Assembly (NCBI GenBank): GCA_964556395.1
Contig: CAZKVR010000014.1
Coordinates: 1-16,826 of the forward strand
Length of the DNA: 16,826 bases
Source of the DNA: WJKR01 sp964556395
GTDB lineage: Archaea > Nanobdellota > Nanobdellia > Woesearchaeales > WJKR01
Direction: 5' to 3'
The notes below the pieces were generated by a model, which was not told the origin of the DNA, did not search any database, and saw only the letters and a list, made by a program, of their open reading frames with translations. Shown one piece after another: positions 1-6,671 of the stretch. Numbering within the stretch: position 1 is the stretch's first letter; each line of letters starts with the position of its first letter. Made by a program: the position numbers and the translations under genes.

Positions 1-411
1 ACAGAGCACGCAGAGCGCTTCGACCTCATCCGGCGTGCGCGCGACGAGGCGCTCGACTTCCTCAAACAAGAAATCTCCAGCGGGCGCTGGCCGCAGGGTG
101 GTGACGTCGACAAGGTGGCGCGCGACGTCATCGCCGAGGATGGCTACGGCGAATCGTTCATCCACAACCTCGGCCACGCCATCGACACCCGAGTGCACGG
201 CTCCTCCACCAACCTCAACGGCTACAGCAAGGCGGACGACAGGCGCGTCCATGAGGGGTTGTTGTTCAGCGTCGAGCCCGGACTCTACCTGGAAGGCGAG
301 GCCGGCTACAGGACGGAGATCGACGCGTACGTCAGGGACGGCGAGGTCGTCGTCACAGGTCCGGTCCAACAATCCATCGTGCCGCTCCTCGACAAAAACA
401 GCAACATTTAA
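1..411 (+). CDS. M24 family metallopeptidase (Xaa-Pro aminopeptidase type), C-terminal part
   Basis: The reading frame is open from base 1 and ends at TAA 409-411, so only the last 136 residues are present; the start lies outside the window. The fragment carries the C-terminal half of the pita-bread fold of M24 peptidases. HNLGHAIDTRVHG corresponds to the GHG...VHE metal/substrate block, FSVEPGLYLEG to the EPG(I/L)Y block with a metal-ligand Glu, and GYRTEIDAYV to the final R-x-E-D block with the last metal-ligand Glu. Family members release N-terminal residues, often before proline, using two divalent metals in the cytoplasm. HNLGHAID replaces the usual HGTGHGIG, so substrate preference could differ. 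The family is sure; the exact specificity (Xaa-Pro aminopeptidase, prolidase or methionine aminopeptidase-like) is not. Confidence 0.88.
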   Translation, partial: TEHAERFDLIRRARDEALDFLKQEISSGRWPQGGDVDKVARDVIAEDGYGESFIHNLGHAIDTRVHGSSTNLNGYSKADDRRVHEGLLFSVEPGLYLEGEAGYRTEIDAYVRDGEVVVTGPVQQSIVPLLDKNSNI

Positions 412-414
412 ATA
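407..414 (+). promoter_or_regulatory. TATA box for the PfkB kinase-aldolase operon
   Basis: TTTAAATA, a perfect archaeal TATA element, overlaps the TAA stop of the upstream peptidase gene. Its centre is 36.5 nt before the GTG at 447, so transcription should begin near 437 and give a leader of only about 10 nt. Confidence 0.72.
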
Positions 415-446
415 GCCGTTCTTGTCTGGAAAAGGTAGAAAGAGAG

Positions 447-1493
447 GTGGGTGACATCTTCGACATCATAGCAGTAGGCAGCAACGTGGTCGACGCGTTC
501 GTCAAGACAGACCCTGAGGAGTCAGACCTCATCAGGATAAAACACGGCAAGCTCCCGGAAGAAGAGCTCGTCGCATACCCTTTAGGGACCAAGATCATCG
601 TCAAGCACCTGGAATTCCAGGTGGGTGGCGGAGGCACCAACACCGCCGTCGCGTTCTCAAGGCTCGGGCTCGACACTGCCTATCTCGGCAAGATCGGCAA
701 GGACGAGAACGGCCTGAAAGTCTTCAACAACCTCAAGGAAGAAGGCATCACGTTCATCGGAACCCTCGGACAGCAGAACGGCTACTCCACCATCCTCGAC
801 TCGGTCGGCGACGACCGGACCATCCTCACGTACAAGGGGTGCAACAACGACCTCGAGTTCAAGGAGCTCAAGAAATCCAAGCTCAAGGCCAAAGGCTACT
901 ACCTGTGCAGCATGATGGGGAAAGCCTTCGCCACGCTCAAGAGCGTCGCCAGGCACGCCAAGAAGCAGCAGGCCAAAGTCGCGTTCAACCCGTCCAGCTA
1001 CCTCTCCAAGAAAGGCACCAGCCACATCAAAGAGATACTGAAGCACACGGACGTCCTCATCCTCAACGACGAGGAAGCGAAAGACCTGGCAGGCTTCGGA
1101 GACGACAAGGAACTGGCGGAAAGACTCTCCAAGGAAGGGCCCGGCACCGTCGTCATCACCAAAGGCTCTGAAGGAGTGGTCGCGTACCACGACAAGAAAT
1201 ACTACAGCGTGAAGCCGCCCAAAAATCTGACGATACACGAGACCACCGGCGCCGGCGACGCGTTCGGAAGCACACTCTTCGCAGCCATGCAACGAGGGAA
1301 ACCATTCCCGCAATGCCTGAAAGCCGCGATGATCAACGCCGAGAGCGTCATCGCCAACTACGGCGCCAAGAACATACTGCTCGACGAGAAAGCCTTGGAG
1401 AAACGTCTCGAGAAAGACAAGCGTAAGGTCACGACGACCACGAATAAGACGAAGAAAGCCAGCAAGAAGAAAGCCGGCGCCAAGAAGAGGTGA
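447..1493 (+). CDS. PfkB-family sugar kinase with a lysine-rich C-terminal tail
   Basis: A 348-residue ribokinase/PfkB-fold kinase. N-terminal signature VGGGGTNTAVAFSRLG is near residues 57-72. The C-terminal signature TTGAGDAFGS near residues 265-274 holds the anion hole and catalytic Asp. VVITKGSEG is the conserved strand before it. These enzymes transfer phosphate from ATP (or ADP) to a sugar, sugar phosphate or nucleoside. The stop codon overlaps a possible GTG of the class I aldolase gene, so a hexose-phosphate substrate, such as fructose 6-phosphate, is a reasonable inference; the sequence does not fix the substrate. The last ~28 residues are mostly Lys, Thr, Ala and Arg (KTKKASKKKAGAKKR at the end), beyond the fold and probably disordered. 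GTG 447 is chosen because it follows the TATA box by a short leader; no better in-frame start lies before the first strand (FDIIAVGSNVVD). Confidence 0.9.
   Translation: MGDIFDIIAVGSNVVDAFVKTDPEESDLIRIKHGKLPEEELVAYPLGTKIIVKHLEFQVGGGGTNTAVAFSRLGLDTAYLGKIGKDENGLKVFNNLKEEGITFIGTLGQQNGYSTILDSVGDDRTILTYKGCNNDLEFKELKKSKLKAKGYYLCSMMGKAFATLKSVARHAKKQQAKVAFNPSSYLSKKGTSHIKEILKHTDVLILNDEEAKDLAGFGDDKELAERLSKEGPGTVVITKGSEGVVAYHDKKYYSVKPPKNLTIHETTGAGDAFGSTLFAAMQRGKPFPQCLKAAMINAESVIANYGAKNILLDEKALEKRLEKDKRKVTTTTNKTKKASKKKAGAKKR
1487..1493 (+). promoter_or_regulatory. Shine-Dalgarno site that decides the aldolase start
   Basis: GAGGTGA lies at the end of the kinase gene and contains its stop codon. It is 5 nt before GTG 1499, which makes 1499 a better start than the overlapping GTG at 1490 that is part of the Shine-Dalgarno itself. 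Confidence 0.6.
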
Positions 1494-1498
1494 ACCAC

Positions 1499-2287
1499 GT
1501 GCCCAAGATAAAAATCGACAACATCCTTCACGATGGGAAGCTCATGATACTCGCCTGCGACCAAGGCCTCGAGCACGGCCCGCAAGACTTCAACGAAGAC
1601 AACATCGACCCCGAGATTATCATGGACCTCGCACTCGAAGGAGGCTACACCGCCGTCGCCGTCCAGGCAGGCGTGGCGGAGAAGTATTACGGCCTCCACT
1701 ACAAGGACGTGCCCCTCATCGTCAAGCTCAACGGCAAGACGAGCTACAAGCACGGAGACCCCCTGAGCAGGCAGCACACCTCCGTCGAACATGCGGTCAG
1801 GCTCGGAGCGGCCGCGGTCGGATACACCATCTACCTCGGCAGCGAGCACGAGCAAGAGCAATTCGTAGAGTTCGGACGCATCGTCGAAGAAGCCCACAGC
1901 TACGGACTCCCCGTAGTGCTGTGGAACTATCCTCGCGGCAAGGCGGTCGAGGACGACCTCGACACCGACACCATCGCGTACGGCGCCCGTGTAGGACTCG
2001 AACTCGGAGCGGACGTGATAAAGCTCAAGTACAACGGCGACAAGGAAGGCTTCCGCTGGATCATGAAGAACGCCGGCCGCGCAAAAGTCGTCATCTCAGG
2101 AGGCGCCCAGACACCTGAACGGGAGTTCCTCGGACGACTCTGGGAGGTCATGGACGAAGGGTGCCACGGCATCGCCGTCGGCCGCAACGCGTGGCAACAC
2201 CCCAAGCCGTTCTCCATGACGAGGGCGATGAGAGACATCATCTTCGACCGGAAGGGCGTGGACGACGCTATGACGCGGTTCGGATGA
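1499..2287 (+). CDS. fba: Class I fructose-bisphosphate aldolase, archaeal DhnA type
   Basis: A 262-residue (beta/alpha)8 aldolase that reversibly cleaves fructose 1,6-bisphosphate to dihydroxyacetone phosphate and glyceraldehyde 3-phosphate through a Schiff base. It has the archaeal class IA landmarks in order: ILACDQGLEHGPQDF, KLNGKTSY, AVGYTIYLGS, GADVIKLKYNGD with the Schiff-base lysine region (Lys175/Lys177), VISGGAQT phosphate-binding segment, and GIAVGRNAWQ. Length is normal. It closely resembles crenarchaeal FBPA as I recall that sequence. The related ADH synthase of aromatic biosynthesis is the main alternative and is less likely. Start GTG 1499 has a strong Shine-Dalgarno; GTG 1490, three codons earlier, is the alternative. 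It is translated from the kinase transcript; no separate TATA box is visible. Confidence 0.93.
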   Translation: MPKIKIDNILHDGKLMILACDQGLEHGPQDFNEDNIDPEIIMDLALEGGYTAVAVQAGVAEKYYGLHYKDVPLIVKLNGKTSYKHGDPLSRQHTSVEHAVRLGAAAVGYTIYLGSEHEQEQFVEFGRIVEEAHSYGLPVVLWNYPRGKAVEDDLDTDTIAYGARVGLELGADVIKLKYNGDKEGFRWIMKNAGRAKVVISGGAQTPEREFLGRLWEVMDEGCHGIAVGRNAWQHPKPFSMTRAMRDIIFDRKGVDDAMTRFG

Positions 2288-2300
2288 ATAGAACATAATC

Positions 2301-2308
2301 TTTAAATA
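2301..2308 (+). promoter_or_regulatory. TATA box, leaderless promoter of the PEP-synthase-like gene
   Basis: TTTAAATA, centred 26.5 nt before ATG 2331. This predicts that the transcript begins at or next to the start codon, and it favours ATG 2331 over the in-frame GTG at 2310. Confidence 0.75.
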
Positions 2309-2330
2309 CGTGGGAGTGAGAGGGAAGACC

Positions 2331-4112
2331 ATGCCCCACACCATCTCCCTCAAGCACGCCTCCCAGCACGACGAATCAGTCATCGGACACCGCGGAAGAC
2401 TCCTCGCAGACATCTCTGACGCGCACCACCCCGTCCCGTTATCGTTCATCATACCCACATCGCTCTTCTCGGCCTTCATGGAAGCCTCCGGCATCCAGGA
2501 ACGCATCCCTCAGATATACAGCCAGCACCCCGACACCATCGACGGCTACGCGCAAGCCTACAAGGAGCTCCGGCGACTGTTCCACCACGTCAACCTCTCA
2601 AGACACCTCCGCGAAGAGCTCGTAGAAGCGTACCGCAGCCTCTCCATCCCGACCGGCTCGAGCAGCGTGTCGGACCTGCTGTCATCAGACGAAGACCCCG
2701 CGGTCACAATGCTGTCCAGCCCCGACTACCTCATCACGCCCGAAGTGGTGTACGGCTACCAGCAGAACGTGAAAGGGGAGGACGGGTTCCTCAAAGCCCT
2801 GAAGGAGTGCTGGCTCTCAGCATACCTACCAGAGCACGTCATGGAACGGCGCGAGACTGGTATCGACGAGTGGAGCCACGCCGTCATCGTGCAGCAACAA
2901 CCCGCTACGGACGCGACGGCGGAGGCGTCGTACGTCAAGGCCGCCCCTTACCCCATACTCATAAAAACCTACAAAGGACTACCCGACCTGGAAGGCGTGG
3001 TGCGGAAGGACGAGCACGTCGTCTCCGCAGAACACCTCTCCATCACCAAATCCACGATACGGGAACAGCCCGAACGGTTGGTGCCGTCCGACAACTCCGG
3101 ACAGCTCGACACCTACGCGACCGCAGACCCGGCCGGACAATCAGCAGATGACCGCAACGTCCGCGAAGCGGCGAGGCTCGCGAAACGCGTCCACGTCCTC
3201 ACCGGCAAAGACGTCACCGCATACCTCTCCATGAAAGGGGATGACGTGACGGTATTGTTCGCGCTCCTCAAGAGCCAGCAATCACCCGCCAAGGTGGTGG
3301 ATGAGGAGGCCTTCGTGGAAGAGCCCGTCCGGGAAGAACAACCCTACCAGCACTCCGCAGGCGCCGAGAGCATCGAGATAGTCGACGAGGACGAGCCATC
3401 CCCCGCACCGGAGAACCATCCCTCACAACCGGATGAGTCCCCTGATGACAGTTACCTCGATGTCACCTCCCAAGAACCAGCCTCTGACGGGCCCATCGAA
3501 GAGGCGTCTGAAGAACAGGCGACCTACCAGGATGAAGGATCCGAAGGTGCGTCCGAGGAGCCGGAGGTCGAAGAGTACGGCATCCGAGAAGAACCCTCTG
3601 CGTCTCCTGAAGGCGCTTCAGGCTACGAGCAAGACTCCTCCCAGCAATCCGACGATAGCTTCCAGGAAGAACCCCTCGCCGACGAAGAGGATGACCCTGA
3701 CACCTCCCCGGAGGAGACACCCGCACCGCCCGGGCCTGAGTACCGCATAGGCGAGGAGCCGGGCACGCCCCCGCAAGAGGAGGAAACCCTATTCGACCTC
3801 GTCACGCCCGCCGAGGAGCCCGTCCGTGAGGAACCGCCGCAAAGCTCGGTCTCGCTGGAACAAGGCCTCATCATAGACGTCTACACCACCCTCCTACGGA
3901 AGATGCAGGACGCCTTCAACGACACCTTCGGCCGCCAGCCCGGCGAGCACGAAGACCTCGTCGGAGCACTCGAGGCGCAGGGGTCCCTGCCCGCCTCGCG
4001 AGAGGCTGTCGAGCGGCTCTCACAAGCTTATGAAATCGTCGTGTCCGGCGAGGAGCCGTCGGACGAGCACGTCGGCCTGGCGTGGAGGCTGCAGCAGCGA
4101 GTCACGGGTTGA
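2331..4112 (+). CDS. Degenerate PEP-synthase N-terminal (PPDK_N-like) protein with long acidic linker
   Basis: A 593-residue protein in three parts. Residues ~10-310 follow the order of the ATP-binding domain of phosphoenolpyruvate synthase: ADISDAHHPVPLSFIIPTS (like the 'aGipVPpGFvvt' block), VTMLSSPDYL (where functional enzymes have VRSSAT), GYQQNVKGEDGFLKALKECW (like 'GQQ..LNV.G...l..av..cw'), HAVIVQQQ, KDEHVVSAEHL, and a last helix-strand ending TVLFALL (like 'YiLQaRP'). The nucleotide-contacting Arg is replaced by Leu128, the MFT block is missing and GLGE is GLPD, so catalysis is unlikely. Residues ~320-505 are Glu/Asp/Pro/Ser-rich and probably disordered, with loose repeats built on EEPVREE and Y-x-I-x-EEP. 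Residues ~508-593 look helical. No phosphohistidine or PEP-binding domain follows. It is followed after 5 nt by the helical-protein gene. Fold assignment is moderately sure; function unknown. Confidence 0.75.
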   Translation: MPHTISLKHASQHDESVIGHRGRLLADISDAHHPVPLSFIIPTSLFSAFMEASGIQERIPQIYSQHPDTIDGYAQAYKELRRLFHHVNLSRHLREELVEAYRSLSIPTGSSSVSDLLSSDEDPAVTMLSSPDYLITPEVVYGYQQNVKGEDGFLKALKECWLSAYLPEHVMERRETGIDEWSHAVIVQQQPATDATAEASYVKAAPYPILIKTYKGLPDLEGVVRKDEHVVSAEHLSITKSTIREQPERLVPSDNSGQLDTYATADPAGQSADDRNVREAARLAKRVHVLTGKDVTAYLSMKGDDVTVLFALLKSQQSPAKVVDEEAFVEEPVREEQPYQHSAGAESIEIVDEDEPSPAPENHPSQPDESPDDSYLDVTSQEPASDGPIEEASEEQATYQDEGSEGASEEPEVEEYGIREEPSASPEGASGYEQDSSQQSDDSFQEEPLADEEDDPDTSPEETPAPPGPEYRIGEEPGTPPQEEETLFDLVTPAEEPVREEPPQSSVSLEQGLIIDVYTTLLRKMQDAFNDTFGRQPGEHEDLVGALEAQGSLPASREAVERLSQAYEIVVSGEEPSDEHVGLAWRLQQRVTG

Positions 4113-4117
4113 ACGGC

Positions 4118-4621
4118 ATGGGATTACGCAAGAAGAAGCACACGAGGATATTCTCCATCGAGATCAACGACGAGAAGATCGACGACGAGCTCGGCAACCT
4201 CATCTTCGAGGTCGAACGCCACGTCAAGGAACTCTCCAGCGTGATAAAGCAGGGAGACCTCCGCGCCAAGGTGGCCGGCCAGCACGAGCTCCTCAGACTC
4301 TTCAGAGGGCTCAAGACGCGCGTCACTAGGTTGCGCGAGGACCTCGACCGCATCGTAGACCTCGAGCTCGAGCGCAAGCAGTACATCATCATCAGGGACG
4401 AGCACTTCGTCCAGGACAAGAAGTCCCAGCTCGACACGATGTCCCGCAACCTCGACGACCTCCTCGAGATCATGCGGGAAGACCCTGATAGCGATGAGTA
4501 CCGGCGTGACGTCATGTCAGAGCTGTTGAAGCGGCTCGACTCATTCATCAGGGCGTTGGCGCGCATCCGGAAGGACGACCGGGCCTTGGCCGAGATCTAC
4601 GCGTCGCTCGACCGCCTGTGA
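4118..4621 (+). CDS. Small charged alpha-helical (coiled-coil) protein, function unknown
   Basis: A 167-residue protein, very rich in Glu, Asp, Arg, Lys and Leu, with heptad-like stretches over most of its length. It begins with a basic MGLRKKKH segment and a short predicted strand (RIFSIEI), followed by helices around residues 18-165. No catalytic motif or membrane segment is visible. ATG 4118 lies 5 nt after the stop of the PEP-synthase-like gene, so the two are probably co-transcribed and co-translated; an in-frame upstream start at 4082 would overlap that gene by 31 nt and is less likely. Its 3' end overlaps the convergent methyltransferase gene by 25 bp. A short stretch (E-x-x-RHVK-x-L) resembles one near the N-terminus of the longer coiled-coil protein at 12621-13847. 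I do not recognise the family. Confidence 0.75.
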   Translation: MGLRKKKHTRIFSIEINDEKIDDELGNLIFEVERHVKELSSVIKQGDLRAKVAGQHELLRLFRGLKTRVTRLREDLDRIVDLELERKQYIIIRDEHFVQDKKSQLDTMSRNLDDLLEIMREDPDSDEYRRDVMSELLKRLDSFIRALARIRKDDRALAEIYASLDRL

Positions 4622-5538
4622 AGTATCGTTATCGTCTTGCTCAAGGACTTGTGGAGCGGCCAGCGGAACGATTGTTTGACGTCCCACCCGTTCTCCTGCG
4701 CCAGAGCCTCGCCGTCCACCAGGTCCGGGAAGCCGACGACCATCCTCTCCGTGAGTTCCCCGTAATGCTTGAGGAAGCCCTCGTAGAGGGGTCGGAGCTC
4801 TTCCGCTTTCGAGTTGCGGCCGTACGGCAGGTCGGTGACGACGCACCCCGTTCCCCCTTCGTGCTCGAGGGCGTCTCCGTGGACGAGCCTCGCCTCGGCG
4901 CCGTAGGCTTCGAGGTTCTTCTTCGCGCGTGCGAGCATGGCGTCGTCGACGTCTATCCCGGTCGCGTCAAGCCCTATCAGGGACGCTTCGAGTAGCAGTC
5001 CGCCGCTCCCGCAGAACGGGTCGAGGACGTGGTTGACAGGTCCTGCCAGGTTGACCATGGCGCGTGCCAGCTTGGGCGGCAGGCTGGTCGGATGCGGCGC
5101 CGGCCGTCGCTGGTTCTTCCTCGCCTCGAAGTCCTCCTCGTTCTCCCAGGCCTGTTTGCAGACGAGGATATCTTTCTCGCTGGTGACGAGCCAGAACGTC
5201 TCGTCAGGGTCGTCGAGGCTCACCCGCGGTTGTCCGAGCCAGTCGAGCACCCGCTTGCGCGCCTCGCCCTTCCTCAAGCCCTCTCCGTCCAGAGACAGGA
5301 CCTCGACCTTTACCGTGCCTTCCGTCTCTGGTGGTGCGGGCCACCTTTCGTCCGCGCCTCCCTGGTGGAGGACCTCGAGCGCCCTCTTCGTGTAGGCGGC
5401 CCTCTGCGACGGCTTTTCGACGGTGCCGAGGAGGTGTTTCCCGTACGGCTCCCACTCAGCCCCTGGGTGGAGGGCTTCGCACTCCGCCCGCGCCAGGCCC
5501 GGGTGCTCTTGGGAGAGTAGGAACAGGTGTCGCTTCAT
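4597..5538 (-). CDS. THUMP-type tRNA guanine N2-methyltransferase (Trm-G10/Trm11 family)
   Basis: A 313-residue SAM-dependent RNA methyltransferase. Residues ~1-130 form a short THUMP-like RNA-binding region ending in WLVTSEKDILVCKQ. The segment RRPAPHPTSLPPKLARAMVNLA (~145-166) links to the Rossmann domain and is typical of COG1041. VLDPFCGSGGLLLEA (171-185) is SAM motif I, ATGIDVD is motif II, and TDLPYGRNS (235-243) is the N-methyltransferase catalytic motif ((D/N)PP(Y/F)) with Leu in place of the first Pro. The archaeal family makes m2G/m2,2G at tRNA position 10; activity at another guanosine is possible. ATG 5538 is set by the leaderless TATA box; the frame stays open upstream to 5976 but that part overlaps the divergent regulator. 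It converges on and overlaps the helical-protein gene by 25 bp. Confidence 0.87.
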   Translation of the reverse strand: MKRHLFLLSQEHPGLARAECEALHPGAEWEPYGKHLLGTVEKPSQRAAYTKRALEVLHQGGADERWPAPPETEGTVKVEVLSLDGEGLRKGEARKRVLDWLGQPRVSLDDPDETFWLVTSEKDILVCKQAWENEEDFEARKNQRRPAPHPTSLPPKLARAMVNLAGPVNHVLDPFCGSGGLLLEASLIGLDATGIDVDDAMLARAKKNLEAYGAEARLVHGDALEHEGGTGCVVTDLPYGRNSKAEELRPLYEGFLKHYGELTERMVVGFPDLVDGEALAQENGWDVKQSFRWPLHKSLSKTITILHRRSSDA

Positions 5539-5561
5539 CGTCGCGGGGGAGGCGTCGCTTC

Positions 5562-5569
5562 TACTTAAA
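5562..5569 (-). promoter_or_regulatory. TATA box of the tRNA methyltransferase gene
   Basis: On the minus strand the sequence reads TTTAAGTA, centred 27.5 nt before ATG 5538, which predicts a leaderless mRNA. Confidence 0.65.
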
Positions 5570-5622
5570 TCCGCCTGCTCGGAGGCGTGCCTCTTTTCAA
5601 TAGTGAAAACAAGGCAGAAAAC

Positions 5623-5630
5623 TTTATAAA
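5623..5630 (+). promoter_or_regulatory. TATA box of the PadR-like regulator operon
   Basis: TTTATAAA preceded by the purine-rich AGGCAGAAAAC (a plausible BRE). It is centred 26.5 nt before ATG 5653, so the mRNA is predicted to be leaderless, and the in-frame ATG at 5587, which lies upstream of the box, is excluded. Confidence 0.75.
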
Positions 5631-5652
5631 GGAGCTTCCGCAGGAATGGAGC

Positions 5653-5982
5653 ATGCGTCGAGGAAGACCCGTGGGTAGCGCCGTCCGCCAGAACGTCCTC
5701 GAGATACTCGGAGTGCTGGGCCGCGCCCACGGCTACCAGATATACAAGGTCTACAAGGAGCTCTTCCCCAAAGTCACGCTCAGGGTGATCTACTACCACC
5801 TCAAGAAAGGCGTCTCGCTCGGAGAACTCGAGGTCGAGCGCATCGAGCGCGAACGAGGCGACTACTCCTGGGGCTCCGAAGCCGAGAAGATATACTACAA
5901 GCTCGGACCCAACGCCGACGTCAAGGGCGACGAGCGCGTCAAGGCCTTCGTCGACGCCCAACGACAGCAGCACCACGGATGA
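5653..5982 (+). CDS. PadR-like winged-helix transcriptional regulator
   Basis: A 109-residue, basic DNA-binding protein. Residues 11-60 (RQNVLEILGVLGRAHGYQIYKVYKELFP followed by VTLRVIYYHLKKG) match the PadR winged helix: helix 1, a 'HGYqIyk' turn, and a recognition helix ending in YYHLKKG. The wing (ELEVERIERERGDYSWG) and a short tail follow. PadR-type proteins usually repress membrane-protein or stress genes. The stop codon overlaps the ATG of the Yip1 membrane protein (ATGA, 5979-5982), so it is probably the local regulator of that operon, possibly including its own promoter. The dimerisation helix of full-length PadR is short here. The DNA-binding fold is confident; the target is inferred from position. 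Confidence 0.82.
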   Translation: MRRGRPVGSAVRQNVLEILGVLGRAHGYQIYKVYKELFPKVTLRVIYYHLKKGVSLGELEVERIERERGDYSWGSEAEKIYYKLGPNADVKGDERVKAFVDAQRQQHHG

Positions 5983-6671
5983 GCATGTCCTCTTTCCTCG
6001 CCACCGCCAAGCGGGTCCTCACCACCCCTCGCAAGTTCTTCACCAAGGACGTCAAGCGCGTCAAGCGCTGGAAAGACCCCGCCACCTACCTGTTCGTGTT
6101 CACTCTCTTGGGAGCGTTCTTCCTCATCTACGACAAGACCGACGTCGTCTCCAGGATCGCCGACAGGGTGATGGAACCCTTGGGATTGGCGTCGCCGTCG
6201 TTCCAGCTCGGCTTCTGGGAACAACTCCTCCTCTACCTAGCGGTGTTCCTCTTCCTCTTCCTCTTCACCAACCTCAAGTACTGGATCGCGCACTGGTTCG
6301 TCATCATCTGGAACCGCGAAGCCGAGTTCAAGCGGACCTACGCCGTCCTGACGTACGGCGGCACGCCCGGCTGGCTCGCCATGCCATTCTTCCTCCTCGC
6401 CACCGTGACGGGGGCGATGGCGGTGTCGAGAGGCGCCGTCGCGCTCTGGGTCGTAGCCGTCATCGCAGGCCTGTGTTGGCTAGCCCTGGAAGGGTACAGC
6501 ATCTACCTCCGCATCTACGGGCTCGCGCAGAACCAGCGTATCACCAAGTGGCAGGCGTTCCTCAGCGTGTACGTCCTGGGATTGCTGGCGTACCTCGTCA
6601 TCCTCGTCGTGTTCGAAGCGGTGCTCGTCCTCGTATTGTTGTTGGCGCTCCACGCCGCTGGCGCGCTCTAA
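5979..6671 (+). CDS. Yip1-family multi-pass membrane protein
   Basis: A 230-residue integral membrane protein. After a basic amphipathic N-terminus (residues 1-33) there are about five hydrophobic segments: ~36-52, 80-108, 121-148, 154-177 and 191-226. The loop TYGGTPGWLAMPFFLL and the pattern of helices match the Yip1 domain found in many archaeal and bacterial membrane proteins; their molecular role is not established. Translation is coupled to the PadR-like gene by an ATGA overlap; ATG 5985 is an in-frame alternative start two codons later. The stop TAA shares CTAA (6668-6671) with the stop of the convergent TrmJ gene. Confidence 0.82.
   Translation: MSMSSFLATAKRVLTTPRKFFTKDVKRVKRWKDPATYLFVFTLLGAFFLIYDKTDVVSRIADRVMEPLGLASPSFQLGFWEQLLLYLAVFLFLFLFTNLKYWIAHWFVIIWNREAEFKRTYAVLTYGGTPGWLAMPFFLLATVTGAMAVSRGAVALWVVAVIAGLCWLALEGYSIYLRIYGLAQNQRITKWQAFLSVYVLGLLAYLVILVVFEAVLVLVLLLALHAAGAL

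Noticed and set aside
657..1313. Minus-strand 218-codon open frame opposite the PfkB gene
   Set aside because: Mirror of a conserved kinase gene; Val/Phe/Leu/Glu-rich composition typical of antisense reading of GC-rich genes.
3300..3860. Possible frameshift or assembly error in the acidic region of the PEP-synthase-like gene
   Set aside because: The frame remains open across the whole region with even acidic composition and no family motif in other frames; a real linker explains it better.
5539..5976. Upstream extension of the tRNA methyltransferase frame
   Set aside because: It would run antisense through the PadR-like gene and lies upstream of the TATA box at 5562-5569; the THUMP region starts properly at ATG 5538.
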